35,928 bases of DNA from Desulfosporosinus sp. I2 (GTDB taxonomy: Bacteria > Bacillota > Desulfitobacteriia > Desulfitobacteriales > Desulfitobacteriaceae): the NCBI RefSeq assembly GCF_000960765.1, contig NZ_JYNH01000034.1, forward strand, positions 1 through 35,928, in the 5' to 3' direction. Below, piece after piece: positions 1 through 7,427 of the stretch. Both the position numbers and the translations under genes were made by a program. Every line of letters begins with the position of its first letter. The first letter of the stretch is position 1. The notes beneath the pieces were generated by a model, which was given only the letters and a program-made list of their open reading frames with translations, had not been told where the DNA came from and ran no database searches.

Positions 1-30
1 AAATAAATAAGAGGAGCATAAGCTCCTCTT
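1..30 (-). terminator. Rho-independent terminator of the small minus-strand ORF
   Basis: A perfect 9-bp stem (arms 9-17 and 22-30, loop ATAA) is followed on the minus strand by ATTTATTT. It lies directly downstream of the ORF ending at 34. Confidence 0.8.
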
Positions 31-33
31 CAA

Positions 34-222
34 TTATCCCTTATAATTTGAAAGTGTAGTATTGGCTGTTTGTAATGCTCCATCAACGGCATTGAGTGTG
101 TTTTGAATTTGTTGTTTATTTTCTGGTTTTTCTACTGTAGTAAGCGCACTGTTTAAACAATTTTTGGCATTTTGAAGATGATTAGTCACATCTTGAACAT
201 GTTGTTTTGCATTTTTTGTCAT
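34..222 (-). CDS. Small hypothetical protein, 62 aa
   Basis: I do not recognise a named family. The product is a short hydrophilic polypeptide rich in Asn, Gln, Thr and Lys with no Trp, no signal peptide and no membrane segment. It is mostly predicted helix with an amphipathic pattern, such as TLNAVDGALQTANTTL near the C-terminus. Small soluble proteins of this type in spore-forming Clostridia are sometimes spore-associated, but that is only a guess here. The ATG is supported by a GGGAGGT ribosome site about 9 bases upstream (232-239 on the plus strand). A clean terminator follows immediately, so the gene is probably a monocistronic unit. Confidence 0.7.
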   Translation of the reverse strand: MTKNAKQHVQDVTNHLQNAKNCLNSALTTVEKPENKQQIQNTLNAVDGALQTANTTLSNYKG

Positions 223-375
223 TAAGATTTATACCTCCCAAGTTTTATATTAAAGACAAGCATAGCATTTGTTATTGTGCATTAAAAAATACTAAATTTT
301 TATTAAATTTAACACGTTGATATTTGTACAGTATTCCTTGCCCTTTTACTTGTTGTTGCTGCGGTGTTCGGAATG

Positions 376-425
376 AAGACCTCTAACAAACCTTGTTTGC
401 AAGTTTGTTAGAGGTCTTTCTTATT
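376..425 (+). terminator. Strong hairpin, probable terminator without an evident upstream gene
   Basis: The arms 376-391 and 403-418 are a perfect 16-bp inverted repeat with an 11-base loop, followed by TCTTATT. No intact plus-strand gene precedes it. Confidence 0.6.
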
Positions 426-549
426 ATAACGAATTGAAGGGGGTTAAATTATTGTCATGTAATCATGGTCTTACCTACCAAATAATAAGATTAAAACAGC
501 AACAAGCCGCATAAAGCTGAATACAACAGCAATATATAGCAAAAAATAC

Positions 550-578
550 TTAACAAAACCGTAAATTAATGATATCCT
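550..578 (+). promoter_or_regulatory. Candidate sigma-A promoter of the deoR operon
   Basis: TTAACA (550-555), a 17-bp spacer, then TATCCT (573-578), 33 bp before the deoR start. An imperfect inverted repeat (GATAT...ATATC, about 571-590) overlaps the -10 and could be an operator. The assignment is by pattern only. Confidence 0.4.
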
Positions 579-610
579 ATTGATATATCGTAACAAAAGG
601 AGGTATAGAG

Positions 611-1405
611 ATGTTTGCAGAGGAACGTCGTGAGCAAATACTTTCCAAAGTTAAATCATTGGGAAGGGTATTTGCAAAAGAACTTTCTGAAGAATTTAAG
701 GTTTCTATTGATACTATTCGTAGAGATCTTACATTGATGGAAGAAGACGGTCTTTTAAAAAGAACTCATGGAGGGGCCGTGCCTTTGTCAAAGGTTAGAA
801 GATTTCCGATGGATGATCGGATTAGATTTAGTGAGGGAACAGAGCATCAAAACGCAGTTGCTAAGCTTGCTGCATCATTCATTGAGCAGGGTGATACTTT
901 ATTTATAGGTGGGGCCAGTATTCACTATATTTTGTTGAAGTTTTTACCAGATGATCGGGATTATACCGTAATTACAAATTCACTCATAATTGCTGAAAGA
1001 CTTAAACACCACAGTAATATTGAAACCTATATCGTATGCGGAAAAGTTAAAAGTGAAGAAGGAATTGTTGATCCTTTGGCGACTGAATTTATAAGAACGT
1101 TACGAATAGATACAGCTTTTTTGACCGGTGGGGGAATTTCTGCAAAACATGGACTGAGCAGCTCAACTCCGGAAGGAGCTATTTTCCAAAGGGCTGTTGC
1201 GGGAGTCTCTCGTCGCAAAATATGCCTTGCGAATTTTGATAAGGTGGGCACAGAATTCTTTGTAAAAACAATTGATTTAAATGAATTGGATGTTCTTATT
1301 ACGGATTGGGAAGCACCAGATGAAGAAATTACGAAAATACTACAAATGGGCGTTAAAGTATTAATAGCCAAAGAGAGCACTGAAAGAAGGTTAGATGAAT
1401 TTTGA
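611..1405 (+). CDS. DeoR/GlpR-family transcriptional regulator
   Basis: 264 aa, the usual length for this family of repressors that answer to phosphorylated sugars. Residues 6-57 form the classic DeoR winged helix: a QIL-K start, VSIDTIRRDL as recognition helix, then GLLKRTHGGAV. The rest is a DeoRC effector domain with the VITNSLIIAERL segment. The phosphate-binding loop that normally reads D-x-GTT is here TLFIGGASI, so ligand preference may differ. The start is well supported: AAAGGAGGT ends 6 bases before the ATG. The stop overlaps the TTG start of the next gene by four bases (TTGA), so the aminotransferases are translationally coupled to it and are its most likely targets. The effector is unknown. 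Confidence 0.92.
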   Translation: MFAEERREQILSKVKSLGRVFAKELSEEFKVSIDTIRRDLTLMEEDGLLKRTHGGAVPLSKVRRFPMDDRIRFSEGTEHQNAVAKLAASFIEQGDTLFIGGASIHYILLKFLPDDRDYTVITNSLIIAERLKHHSNIETYIVCGKVKSEEGIVDPLATEFIRTLRIDTAFLTGGGISAKHGLSSSTPEGAIFQRAVAGVSRRKICLANFDKVGTEFFVKTIDLNELDVLITDWEAPDEEITKILQMGVKVLIAKESTERRLDEF

Positions 1406-2523
1406 AAGTAAGTTTTTATACGTCGCAAAGAGAGTTTAATGAGAAAAAGGACGAATTTAATCGTGCGATTCAGTCTGTCCTCGAGAAGGGGAATTTTATT
1501 CTTGGCGAACAAGTCGCTCAACTTGAGAACGATATCCAACAATATACGCAAGCGAAATATGCCATTGGAGTAGCCTCTGGAACGGATGCGCTCATCATCG
1601 CAGCAGATATTCTTGGTTTCAAGGACGGAAAAGAGGTTATTACTTCTCCATTTACATTCCTCGCCTCTGCATCATGCATCACAAAGCATAGAGGGCGTCC
1701 GGTTTTTGTGGATATCGATGAAGAGACTTTTGCAATGGATGTAAATAAGATTGAAGAAAAGGTCAATCAAAAGACGATAGGGATCCTTCCTATACACTTG
1801 TTTGATCAAATGGCGGATATGGATAGGATAATGGATATCGCAGGTAATCATCAACTAAAGGTGCTTGAAGATGCTGCTGAAGCCTTTGGTATGAGATGGA
1901 AGGGAAATGGCAGACACTATAAACATTCTGGAACGATCGGTGACTTTGGCGTGTTTTCTTTTTTTCCAACCAAAACCCTTGGGGGCTATGGTGATGGTGG
2001 AATGATTATTACTAATAACGAAGAACTTGCGCAACAAGCGAAGTATTATCGGGTACATGGTGCTTCAAAGAAATACCATTATGAATATGTCGGTTATAAT
2101 TCGCGCTTGGATACACTCCAGGCTGCAATATTACTGGTCAAATTGAAGTATATTGATGATGCAATAAGAAAGAGAGAAGAGATTGCAAAGCAATATATTG
2201 AAACATTAAGCGATTGTAAAAATATAAGGTTCCCTAAAATTAAAGGAGAACAGAAGCCAGTTTACTATGTGTTTAACCTATTGGCAGAAAATAGGGATGA
2301 ATTGGCAGAATACTTGGCAAAAAATGAAATCGGGTATAGTATTTATTATCCCCGCCCGCTTCATTTACAGGCGTGTTTTGGGGATCTAGGGTATAAAAAA
2401 GGTGATTTTCCAATCGCGGAGAGGGTATCGAATAAGATAATTGCGCTTCCGATCTATCCTGAAATAACGACGGATGAAGTTGAGTTTATATGTGAAAAGA
2501 TTAAATTATTTTATAAAAACTAA
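1402..2523 (+). CDS. DegT/DnrJ/EryC1/StrS-family aminotransferase (first copy)
   Basis: 373 aa, a typical length for these PLP-dependent sugar aminotransferases, which usually convert nucleotide-linked 3-keto or 4-keto sugars to amino sugars. Visible landmarks are SGTDAL near residue 60 (phosphate pocket), EDAAEAFG with D157 (PLP ring nitrogen), and FFPTKTLGGYGDGG with K191 as the Schiff-base lysine, so the enzyme should be active. The start is TTG at 1402 overlapping the deoR stop, with GAAAGAAGG about 11 bases upstream. A second, divergent family member follows 52 bp later. No nucleotidyltransferase, dehydratase or glycosyltransferase is nearby, so the substrate cannot be named. Confidence 0.9.
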   Translation: MKVSFYTSQREFNEKKDEFNRAIQSVLEKGNFILGEQVAQLENDIQQYTQAKYAIGVASGTDALIIAADILGFKDGKEVITSPFTFLASASCITKHRGRPVFVDIDEETFAMDVNKIEEKVNQKTIGILPIHLFDQMADMDRIMDIAGNHQLKVLEDAAEAFGMRWKGNGRHYKHSGTIGDFGVFSFFPTKTLGGYGDGGMIITNNEELAQQAKYYRVHGASKKYHYEYVGYNSRLDTLQAAILLVKLKYIDDAIRKREEIAKQYIETLSDCKNIRFPKIKGEQKPVYYVFNLLAENRDELAEYLAKNEIGYSIYYPRPLHLQACFGDLGYKKGDFPIAERVSNKIIALPIYPEITTDEVEFICEKIKLFYKN

Positions 2524-2575
2524 AATCAGATCCGGGACATTTGGCCTTTATAAAAGTAAGGAAAGGAACTTAAGG

Positions 2576-3751
2576 ATGGCTATTAGAAAAATATCTTTTT
2601 CACCACCTGATATAACTGAGGAAGAAATTTATGCGGTTTCAGAAGTATTAAGGTCCGGATGGATTACAACGGGTCCAAATTCAACTTTATTTGAGCAAGA
2701 ACTAGCAAATTACTGTGGTACTCATCAAGCGGTTACTTTAAATAGTGCAACAGCAGGGTTAGAGCTCATTTTAAAGGTTTTGGGTATAGGCAGGAATGAT
2801 GAAGTGATAACGACACCTTACACCTATGCTGCTACATCAAACGTACTTTTACATAGAGAAATAATGCCAAAGTTCGTAGATGTTAAGAAAGATAGTTTCT
2901 TAATTGATGAACAAAAGATTTATGAGGCGATCACGCCGAAAACTAAAGCGATTATGACAGTTGACATTGCGGGTGTGCCCGTTAACTACGATTCGATAAG
3001 GAAAGTCGTGAAGGCGAAAAACCGTGAAGATATTACTCTGATTTCTGACTCCGCACACTCTTTTGGAGCGAAGTATAAAGGCCAGAAGGTTGGAGGGCAG
3101 ATGGACTTCCATGTTTTCTCGTTTCATGCCATAAAGAACCTGACTACGGCAGAAGGTGGAGCAATTACTTATAACCACAACAGCTTTCACGGCAAAGAAG
3201 ACTTATATAGGGTATTTAAATACACTTCATTACATGGCCAGAATAAAGACGCTTTTTCAAAGATGCAAGCAGGTGCTTGGAAATATGATATTTTAACCGA
3301 TGGATTTAAATGTAATATGACCGATATTATGGCAGCAATAGGCCGTGTTCAACTTCGAAGGTATGATGAAATGTTAAGAAAAAGAGCGGAACTCCATAAA
3401 GTTTATAATAATATACTTGGTTCGAAAGAATGGGCGATCCTTCCCTTTGACAAAGATGATGAAGTAGAAACATGCTATCACTTATATACATTAAGACTGA
3501 AGGATTTTAGCGAAGAACAGAGGGATCGTGTAATACTTATGATGGGCGAAAGAGATATTGCTACAAATGTGCACTTCATGCCGCTGCCCATGTTTACGCT
3601 TTATAGGAACCTCGGTTATAGACTTGAAGATTATCCGAATGCACATGCCCAGTATGCAAATGAAATTTCATTACCACTTTATTCGAAGCTATCCGTCGAT
3701 GATGCTGAATATGTGGCAGAAAAGCTTATTGAGTGTATTGAAAGGATTTAG
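2576..3751 (+). CDS. DegT/DnrJ/EryC1/StrS-family aminotransferase (second copy)
   Basis: 391 aa from ATG 2576. The frame is open back to 2474, but those 34 codons overlap the previous gene in another frame, while GGAAAGGAAC lies just before 2576 and family homology starts at ISFSPPDITEEEI. The type resembles PseC/ArnB-like members: NSATAGLELIL (phosphate pocket), SDSAHSFGA with D158, and FHAIKNLTTAEGG with K187 as catalytic lysine. It differs clearly from the first copy, so this is not a recent duplication; the two may act on different keto-sugars or as a pair. It ends the operon; a terminator follows at 3803. Confidence 0.9.
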   Translation: MAIRKISFSPPDITEEEIYAVSEVLRSGWITTGPNSTLFEQELANYCGTHQAVTLNSATAGLELILKVLGIGRNDEVITTPYTYAATSNVLLHREIMPKFVDVKKDSFLIDEQKIYEAITPKTKAIMTVDIAGVPVNYDSIRKVVKAKNREDITLISDSAHSFGAKYKGQKVGGQMDFHVFSFHAIKNLTTAEGGAITYNHNSFHGKEDLYRVFKYTSLHGQNKDAFSKMQAGAWKYDILTDGFKCNMTDIMAAIGRVQLRRYDEMLRKRAELHKVYNNILGSKEWAILPFDKDDEVETCYHLYTLRLKDFSEEQRDRVILMMGERDIATNVHFMPLPMFTLYRNLGYRLEDYPNAHAQYANEISLPLYSKLSVDDAEYVAEKLIECIERI

Positions 3752-3802
3752 AGAAGGGCTTCACGTTGGTTGGATAATTAATTATGATCTGCTGAAAGAA
3801 TT

Positions 3803-3828
3803 GAACTGGTGATGAGCCAGTTCTTTTT
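3803..3828 (+). terminator. Terminator of the deoR-aminotransferase operon
   Basis: GAACTGG (3803-3809) pairs with CCAGTTC (3817-3823), followed by TTTTT. Confidence 0.8.
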
Positions 3829-3897
3829 ATGTTAATTTGTCAGTTATAGATTGTCGCTAAACTCTTTATACAATCTGACCTTCCTTGTATTTGCTAA

Positions 3898-4152
3898 GCC
3901 GGGAACCATGTCCGATGCCATACTTGTGACAAATCTGATGAATACAGTACAACCAATCATGAGGACAAGCTGCGGTCTGCTGTGGTATATGTTCTGTTGC
4001 GTTACGGCATGAAAAAGGAATATCGCATAGACGAAATTCCTGAATTTATTTATCGTTCCAACGGAAAACCCTATCTTAAAAACAGAGGGGATATTTATTT
4101 TAGTTTCAGCCACTGTAAGGGCGTGGCGGCATGTATGATCGGTGATAGCTAA
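3898..4152 (+). pseudogene. 4'-phosphopantetheinyl transferase (Sfp type), internal fragment
   Basis: The plus frame is open from 3898 to the TAA at 4150-4152. From about 3964 it reads like the N-terminal half of an Sfp/HetI-type phosphopantetheinyl transferase: KLRSAVVYVLLRYGM, then NGKPYL, then YFSFSHCKGVAACMIGD, matching the family's GKPxL and FNxSHS-G-hA signatures. It breaks off just before the next hallmark (GVDIE with the Mg-binding acids), and the sequence passes directly into an Ig-like/VanW frame. No start codon or ribosome site is evident and the C-terminal half is absent, so this is a deletion remnant. Confidence 0.75.
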
Positions 4153-4640
4153 GCTTTATAACAGTGATAGTATTGAGGTGCCTGTTCAATGGAATCCCAT
4201 ACTTGTCGATACCAGCACAATAGGGTCAAGTGTTTATGCTGGAGCCGTAGACGGATATAGCAACGCAATCAAACTTAGTCTTACTATTAAAAAGCCCACC
4301 GTTGAGAAGAGCGCAGGTCTAATCGCTCAATACTCTACTCACTTTGACTCAACCCAAGTCAATCGTACGGAAAACATTCGCCTTGCTGCAAAGGCTCTCG
4401 ATGGTAAACTATTAACACCTGGAGAACGGTTCTCCTTCAATGAGAGCCAATTTTGATATTCTCGAAAGACATCGTCACTCCCTGACTGTAGATTATGTTC
4501 CTCCCGGGCAGGATGCAACAGTAGCATTTCCTGAACTTGACTTAAAATTAAGAAATAGTACGGATGCAAATCTCCTAATTCTTAGTTATATCGATGGAAA
4601 TACTTTAAACTTTGAACTTTATGAAAAGGGTGAGAATTGA
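4142..4640 (+). pseudogene. Ig-like domain + VanW protein, truncated and internally deleted
   Basis: Two frames make up one broken gene. The first (4142-4456) encodes the end of a bacterial Ig-like domain (EVPVQWNPILVDTST, then VDGYSNAIKLSLTI) and the start of a VanW domain (YSTHFDSTQVNRTENIRLAA, then LLTPGERFSFNE). The second (about 4440-4640) encodes the VanW C-terminus (RANFDILERHRHSL, then VDYVPPGQDATVAF). The normally intervening block, with the GGGVCQVSSTLYNA signature, is missing, and the join shifts the frame. The 5' end is also lost, fused to the phosphopantetheinyl transferase fragment near 4140. Intact VanW proteins are secreted or wall-associated; this one should be inactive. Confidence 0.8.
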
Positions 4641-4645
4641 ACATA

Positions 4646-4688
4646 AAAAACGAGGTTGAAAGCAATCATCGCTCACAGCCTCGTTTTT
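4646..4688. terminator. Bidirectional terminator
   Basis: AAAAACGAGG (4646-4655) pairs perfectly with CCTCGTTTTT (4679-4688), giving a T run on either strand. It serves the VanW remnant (plus) and the repeat protein (minus). Confidence 0.8.
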
Positions 4689-4760
4689 ACTCTTTCTTAA
4701 CAGTCTAATGGTTCGGTGGAATAGGTGTAGCAAATAAATAGCCGACACGCTTCCGTGATC

Positions 4761-5540
4761 TTAGGAACCTAGAATAGCATCTTCTTGAGCTTGAGTGATG
4801 GTTTCAGCAGATACGAGACTATCCAAGGCAGTTTTAAATCCATCGTTAGGTCCTTTATTGAAGGCACCCCTTGAAGGTGTCATAGCTGTTTGAATAGCAT
4901 CAGCTTGATCTTGGGTAATCGTACCTGCTGTAACGAGAGCATCTAAAGCTGTTTTAGCTCCGTCTGGTCCCTTAGTTGCGGTTTCCAAAGCAGCTGAAAT
5001 AGCATCTGCTTGGTCTTGAGTGATGGTCCCTGCAGTGACGAGTGATTTTAATCTGCCTTGATGTCCGTTAGCTTCGCCCCTATTCATGTTTCCCTTATTA
5101 GAAGTAACGGCATCAGACTGAACTTGGGTAATCGTACCTGCTGTAACGAGAGCTTCTAAAGCCGTTTTAGCTCCGTCTGGTCCCTTAGTTGCAGTTTCCA
5201 TAGCAGCTGAAATAGCATCTGCTTGGTCTTGGGTTATGGTCCCTTCTGTGACGAGTGATTCTAATCTGCCCTGATGTCCGTTGTGAGCTCTGCCATTTGG
5301 AGTAGTCATCGTAGTTTTGAGAGCTGCTTCAATAGCGTCTTCTTGAACTTGAGTGATGGTTCCTGCTGTTAAAAGACTATCTAGCCGACTTTTAAAACCA
5401 CCGTCAACTCTGCCTGACTGTGTTTGAGAAAACTTTGGAACAGATACTGTACTATTACTTGTCGTGGCTGCGAATACTGCAGATGCCGATAAAAGTGTTA
5501 GTATAGTTGTAGCAATTGCGATTGTTTTTATTTTTTGCAT
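4761..5540 (-). CDS. Secreted repeat protein with six TITQ-Q-DAI modules
   Basis: 259 aa. A signal peptide is clear: MQKIKTIAIATTIL followed by a hydrophobic run and AVFAA near residue 25. The mature part holds six modules of the form LxxLVTAGTITQDQADAI, separated by Gly/Asn-rich or TKGPDGAKTA linkers. The module resembles the helical repeat of DUF2680/YckD-type secreted proteins; the biochemical role is unknown. The ATG is preceded by AAGAGGG on the minus strand. Part of the gene is a 154-bp DNA duplication (4916-5069 and 5129-5282), so copy number probably changes by recombination. There is no cell-wall anchor motif, so release or loose association with the envelope is expected. Confidence 0.85.
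   Translation of the reverse strand: MQKIKTIAIATTILTLLSASAVFAATTSNSTVSVPKFSQTQSGRVDGGFKSRLDSLLTAGTITQVQEDAIEAALKTTMTTPNGRAHNGHQGRLESLVTEGTITQDQADAISAAMETATKGPDGAKTALEALVTAGTITQVQSDAVTSNKGNMNRGEANGHQGRLKSLVTAGTITQDQADAISAALETATKGPDGAKTALDALVTAGTITQDQADAIQTAMTPSRGAFNKGPNDGFKTALDSLVSAETITQAQEDAILGS
4916..5282. repeat. Direct 154-bp repeats inside the repeat-protein gene
   Basis: 4916-5069 and 5129-5282 are near-identical direct repeats starting with TAATCGTACCTGCTGTAACG. They are 213 bp apart start to start and differ at roughly ten positions, several of them synonymous or conservative. Confidence 0.85.
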
Positions 5541-5624
5541 GATTTTTACCCTCTTTCATTTATTGTTTTGCAATATGTATTTGCAAGAACAATATCATTA
5601 TGCAATAACTATCTGAAACAAGGC

Positions 5625-5655
5625 TGAGGTTCAGCTGAAAGTTTGCTGAACCTCA
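5625..5655 (-). terminator. Hairpin downstream of the LysR remnant
   Basis: TGAGGTTCAGC (5625-5635) pairs perfectly with GCTGAACCTCA (5645-5655). The T tract on the minus strand is weak. It fits the 3' end of the former LysR transcript. Confidence 0.5.
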
Positions 5656-5716
5656 CAAGAATTATTTCCAAGTCCTTGAGAGGAATTGAATTGAAGATGT
5701 AGTGAAGATATTACAA

Positions 5717-5955
5717 TCACAATTCCCATTTGGTTAAACGCATACTGTTTTCAACATAGGACTTAAAATACGATGCGGCAGGCGACATATACCCATTTGT
5801 TCGCCAAACCATTGAATGACGATTAAACAATGAGGTTCACGGACGCGTATAAGTGAAATTTTCTGCATATCAAGTCCAGGCATGAATGGGATTAATGCAA
5901 CGCCAAACTTTGCGCCAACAGGTCCTGCAACATTCCTTTCTTCAAAAGCTTCGAG
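5717..5955 (-). pseudogene. LysR-family regulator, C-terminal remnant with a frameshift
   Basis: Minus-strand frames preserve the end of a LysR substrate-binding domain. From about 5955, one frame reads NVAGPVGAKFGVALIP, then MPGLDMQKISLIRVREPHC. A second frame continues with MVWRTNGYMSPAASYF, then KSYVENSMRL, to a stop at 5717-5719. The block from VAG..GFGVALIP to YlSPAA..F is characteristic of the last 80 residues of many LysR proteins. The helix-turn-helix and most of the sensor domain are gone and the surviving part is frameshifted, so it is non-functional. Its orientation is divergent from the gene at 6140, the usual LysR arrangement. Confidence 0.75.
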
Positions 5956-6031
5956 GGAGCAGAGGACTGAGCGGTTTTAAGGAATTTCTGGGGAGCGTCA
6001 ATCATACCGTTGTTCAACAATCTCTAGTTCC

Positions 6032-6054
6032 TGTACTACTTATAAAGTAGTACA
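6032..6054. promoter_or_regulatory. 23-bp palindrome, probable operator
   Basis: GTACTACTT (6033-6041) and AAGTAGTAC (6045-6053) form a perfect inverted repeat with an extra T/A pair outside. It lies about 15 bp upstream of the candidate -35 of the 6140 gene and contains a T-N11-A core, the type of site LysR regulators use. Confidence 0.5.
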
Positions 6055-6068
6055 AAAGGCAAAAAATT

Positions 6069-6096
6069 TTGTCTTATCATAAAACTGTAGTAGAAT
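6069..6096 (+). promoter_or_regulatory. Candidate promoter of the 6140 gene
   Basis: TTGTCT (6069-6074), a 16-bp spacer and TAGAAT (6091-6096), 44 bp before the ATG. Confidence 0.45.
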
Positions 6097-6139
6097 CCTG
6101 TTATAGGTTTAAAAAACTTAATTTAGTGGAGGTTGTTAA

Positions 6140-6391
6140 ATGTCTTTTACCATTAAAACTCAAAGTGATGTATTTAAATTTGCTCTTCCCCTGTATGATT
6201 ATCTTAGCCAGCATGGACATGCCGAACAGGCTGGTGCTCTGGTTAAATTGGTAGACTCCTGTTATCCCCAGGACGCCCAAGCGATAGACGCGCATCGAAA
6301 GGCCTTTACGCAAATCCGGGAAACGGTTCATGACTTGCCCTCACAGTACCTGCTCGCTCTCGAGGATGCTTTAAGAGTTTTGTCCGAATAA
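6140..6391 (+). CDS. Hypothetical protein, 83 aa
   Basis: Not recognised. It is a small soluble protein predicted to be all-helical, with a mix of acidic and basic residues, one Cys and no membrane segment. Its helices (SDVFKFALPLYDYLSQHG; AEQAGALVKLVDSCY; DAHRKAFTQIRETVHDL; YLLALEDALRVL) resemble a helical hairpin bundle. The start is convincing: GTGGAGGT sits about 8 bases before the ATG, with a promoter-like pair and an operator-like palindrome upstream. A long hairpin follows, so it is probably monocistronic. The nearby LysR remnant in divergent orientation may once have controlled it. Confidence 0.75.
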   Translation: MSFTIKTQSDVFKFALPLYDYLSQHGHAEQAGALVKLVDSCYPQDAQAIDAHRKAFTQIRETVHDLPSQYLLALEDALRVLSE

Positions 6392-6421
6392 TTAAGATTT
6401 CTCGTGAAAAATGAGTTGAAT

Positions 6422-6463
6422 ATTAAATGGCTGTCTAGATGAATGTTTAGACAGTCATTTAAT
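6422..6463 (+). terminator. Hairpin downstream of the 83-aa gene
   Basis: The 16-bp arms 6422-6437 and 6448-6463 pair with one G-U. The T run is weak, so it could be a terminator or an mRNA-stabilising hairpin. Confidence 0.6.
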
Positions 6464-6542
6464 CTAATATATGGCGCACTTTTTGCCGCTATTAATTTAA
6501 CTCTTTTGTTCAAAGGAAATCAATTGAAAGGTGAGGTTAGTT

Positions 6543-7229
6543 ATGTCAAAGGAGAAACAAAACTATAAAATCAAAATACAAAAGAACGGGCCATACCTTG
6601 TTACGGGAAATGTATCTTTATCTGAGAAAATTATTGTACCTAAAGGTAAGGGCTATGAATATAAGGAGGGGCAATCATTCCAACAGGCGGAGGTATATGC
6701 ACTCTGTCGATGCGGAAAATCCAAAAATCCACCTTTTTGTGATGGTTCCCATGAAATTTCTGAATTTGATGGAACGGAAACAGCATCGAAAGAAAAGTAT
6801 ATAGATAGAGCGTTTAAGCAAGAAGGACCAAATCTAGATCTATTAGATGATGATCGGTGTGCTTTTGCTAGGTTTTGTCACAGAGAAGAAGGCAATGTAT
6901 GGGAACTAACAGATCAATCCGATAATCCTAAATATAGAGAAGAGGCCATCAAAGCCGCAAATAACTGTCCAGCAGGCAGACTTATTGCGGTTGATAAAGA
7001 AGGAAATATAATCGAACCTAAATTTGAGCCGTCCATAGAAATCCTTCAAGATCCCGAGCGAGGGGTCAGTGCTCCAATTTATGTTAAAGGAAATATACCC
7101 ATTGAATCGTCAGAGAGCTTTACATATGAAGTAAGAAATAGAGTCGCTCTTTGTCGCTGTGGTAAATCAAGTAACAAGCCTTTTTGCGATGCTACACATG
7201 TATCAGCCAGATATGTAGATACTCAATGA
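6543..7229 (+). CDS. CDGSH iron-sulfur protein with two CDGSH motifs and a 4Fe-4S-like insert
   Basis: 228 aa from ATG 6543; GTG 6531 is in frame, but AAGGTGAGG (6528-6536) fits the ATG. There are two mitoNEET-type [2Fe-2S] sites: C55, C57, C66, H70 (CRCGKS then PFCDGSH) and C204, C206, C215, H219 (second motif PFCDATH). Between them lies a divergent ferredoxin-like region with C106, C112 and C142 in RCAFARFC and NCPAGRL, matching the 'divergent 4Fe-4S mono-cluster' domain that often accompanies bacterial CDGSH repeats. All ligands are present. A role in electron transfer or redox sensing is likely; the partner is unknown. The gene stands alone between two intergenic gaps. Confidence 0.92.
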   Translation: MSKEKQNYKIKIQKNGPYLVTGNVSLSEKIIVPKGKGYEYKEGQSFQQAEVYALCRCGKSKNPPFCDGSHEISEFDGTETASKEKYIDRAFKQEGPNLDLLDDDRCAFARFCHREEGNVWELTDQSDNPKYREEAIKAANNCPAGRLIAVDKEGNIIEPKFEPSIEILQDPERGVSAPIYVKGNIPIESSESFTYEVRNRVALCRCGKSSNKPFCDATHVSARYVDTQ

Positions 7230-7427
7230 TTCCTGGAATCTATTTATCAGTCTCATAGTGACGATTGAAATAGCTCTTGAATGCATTGTTATAAAATTCG
7301 TCAACGGTGCAGCGATATTTGTTCATTGTGCCAATAGATTGTCCTGTCTAAGACTTGTTACAATAAGGTAGTAAGAACGTTCCAGCCGACTTAATAAGAG
7401 GAGAAAATTGGGAAGGGGAGGGTGTTA

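Larger units (their letters stand above)
223..610. other. Non-coding gap with an orphan hairpin and a possible membrane-peptide remnant
   Basis: This 388-bp AT-rich gap separates the small minus-strand ORF from deoR. In the plus frame through 331-411 it encodes a short hydrophobic stretch (VFLALLLVVAAVFG) ending at a TAG inside the 376-418 hairpin. The stretch has no start codon or ribosome site, so it may be the tail of a lost gene. Nothing else coding is visible. Confidence 0.4.

Noticed and set aside
1027-1551. 174-aa minus-strand ORF opposite deoR
   Set aside because: It is antisense to two well-supported genes, has no ribosome site, and its composition is that of a complementary frame.
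2474-2575. Extended N-terminus of the second aminotransferase
   Set aside because: The extra 34 codons overlap the preceding gene out of frame and lack family similarity; ATG 2576 has the ribosome site.
4900-5290. CRISPR array suspected from repeated blocks
   Set aside because: The repeats are 154 bp, coding and in frame within a secreted protein; there are no short repeat-spacer units.
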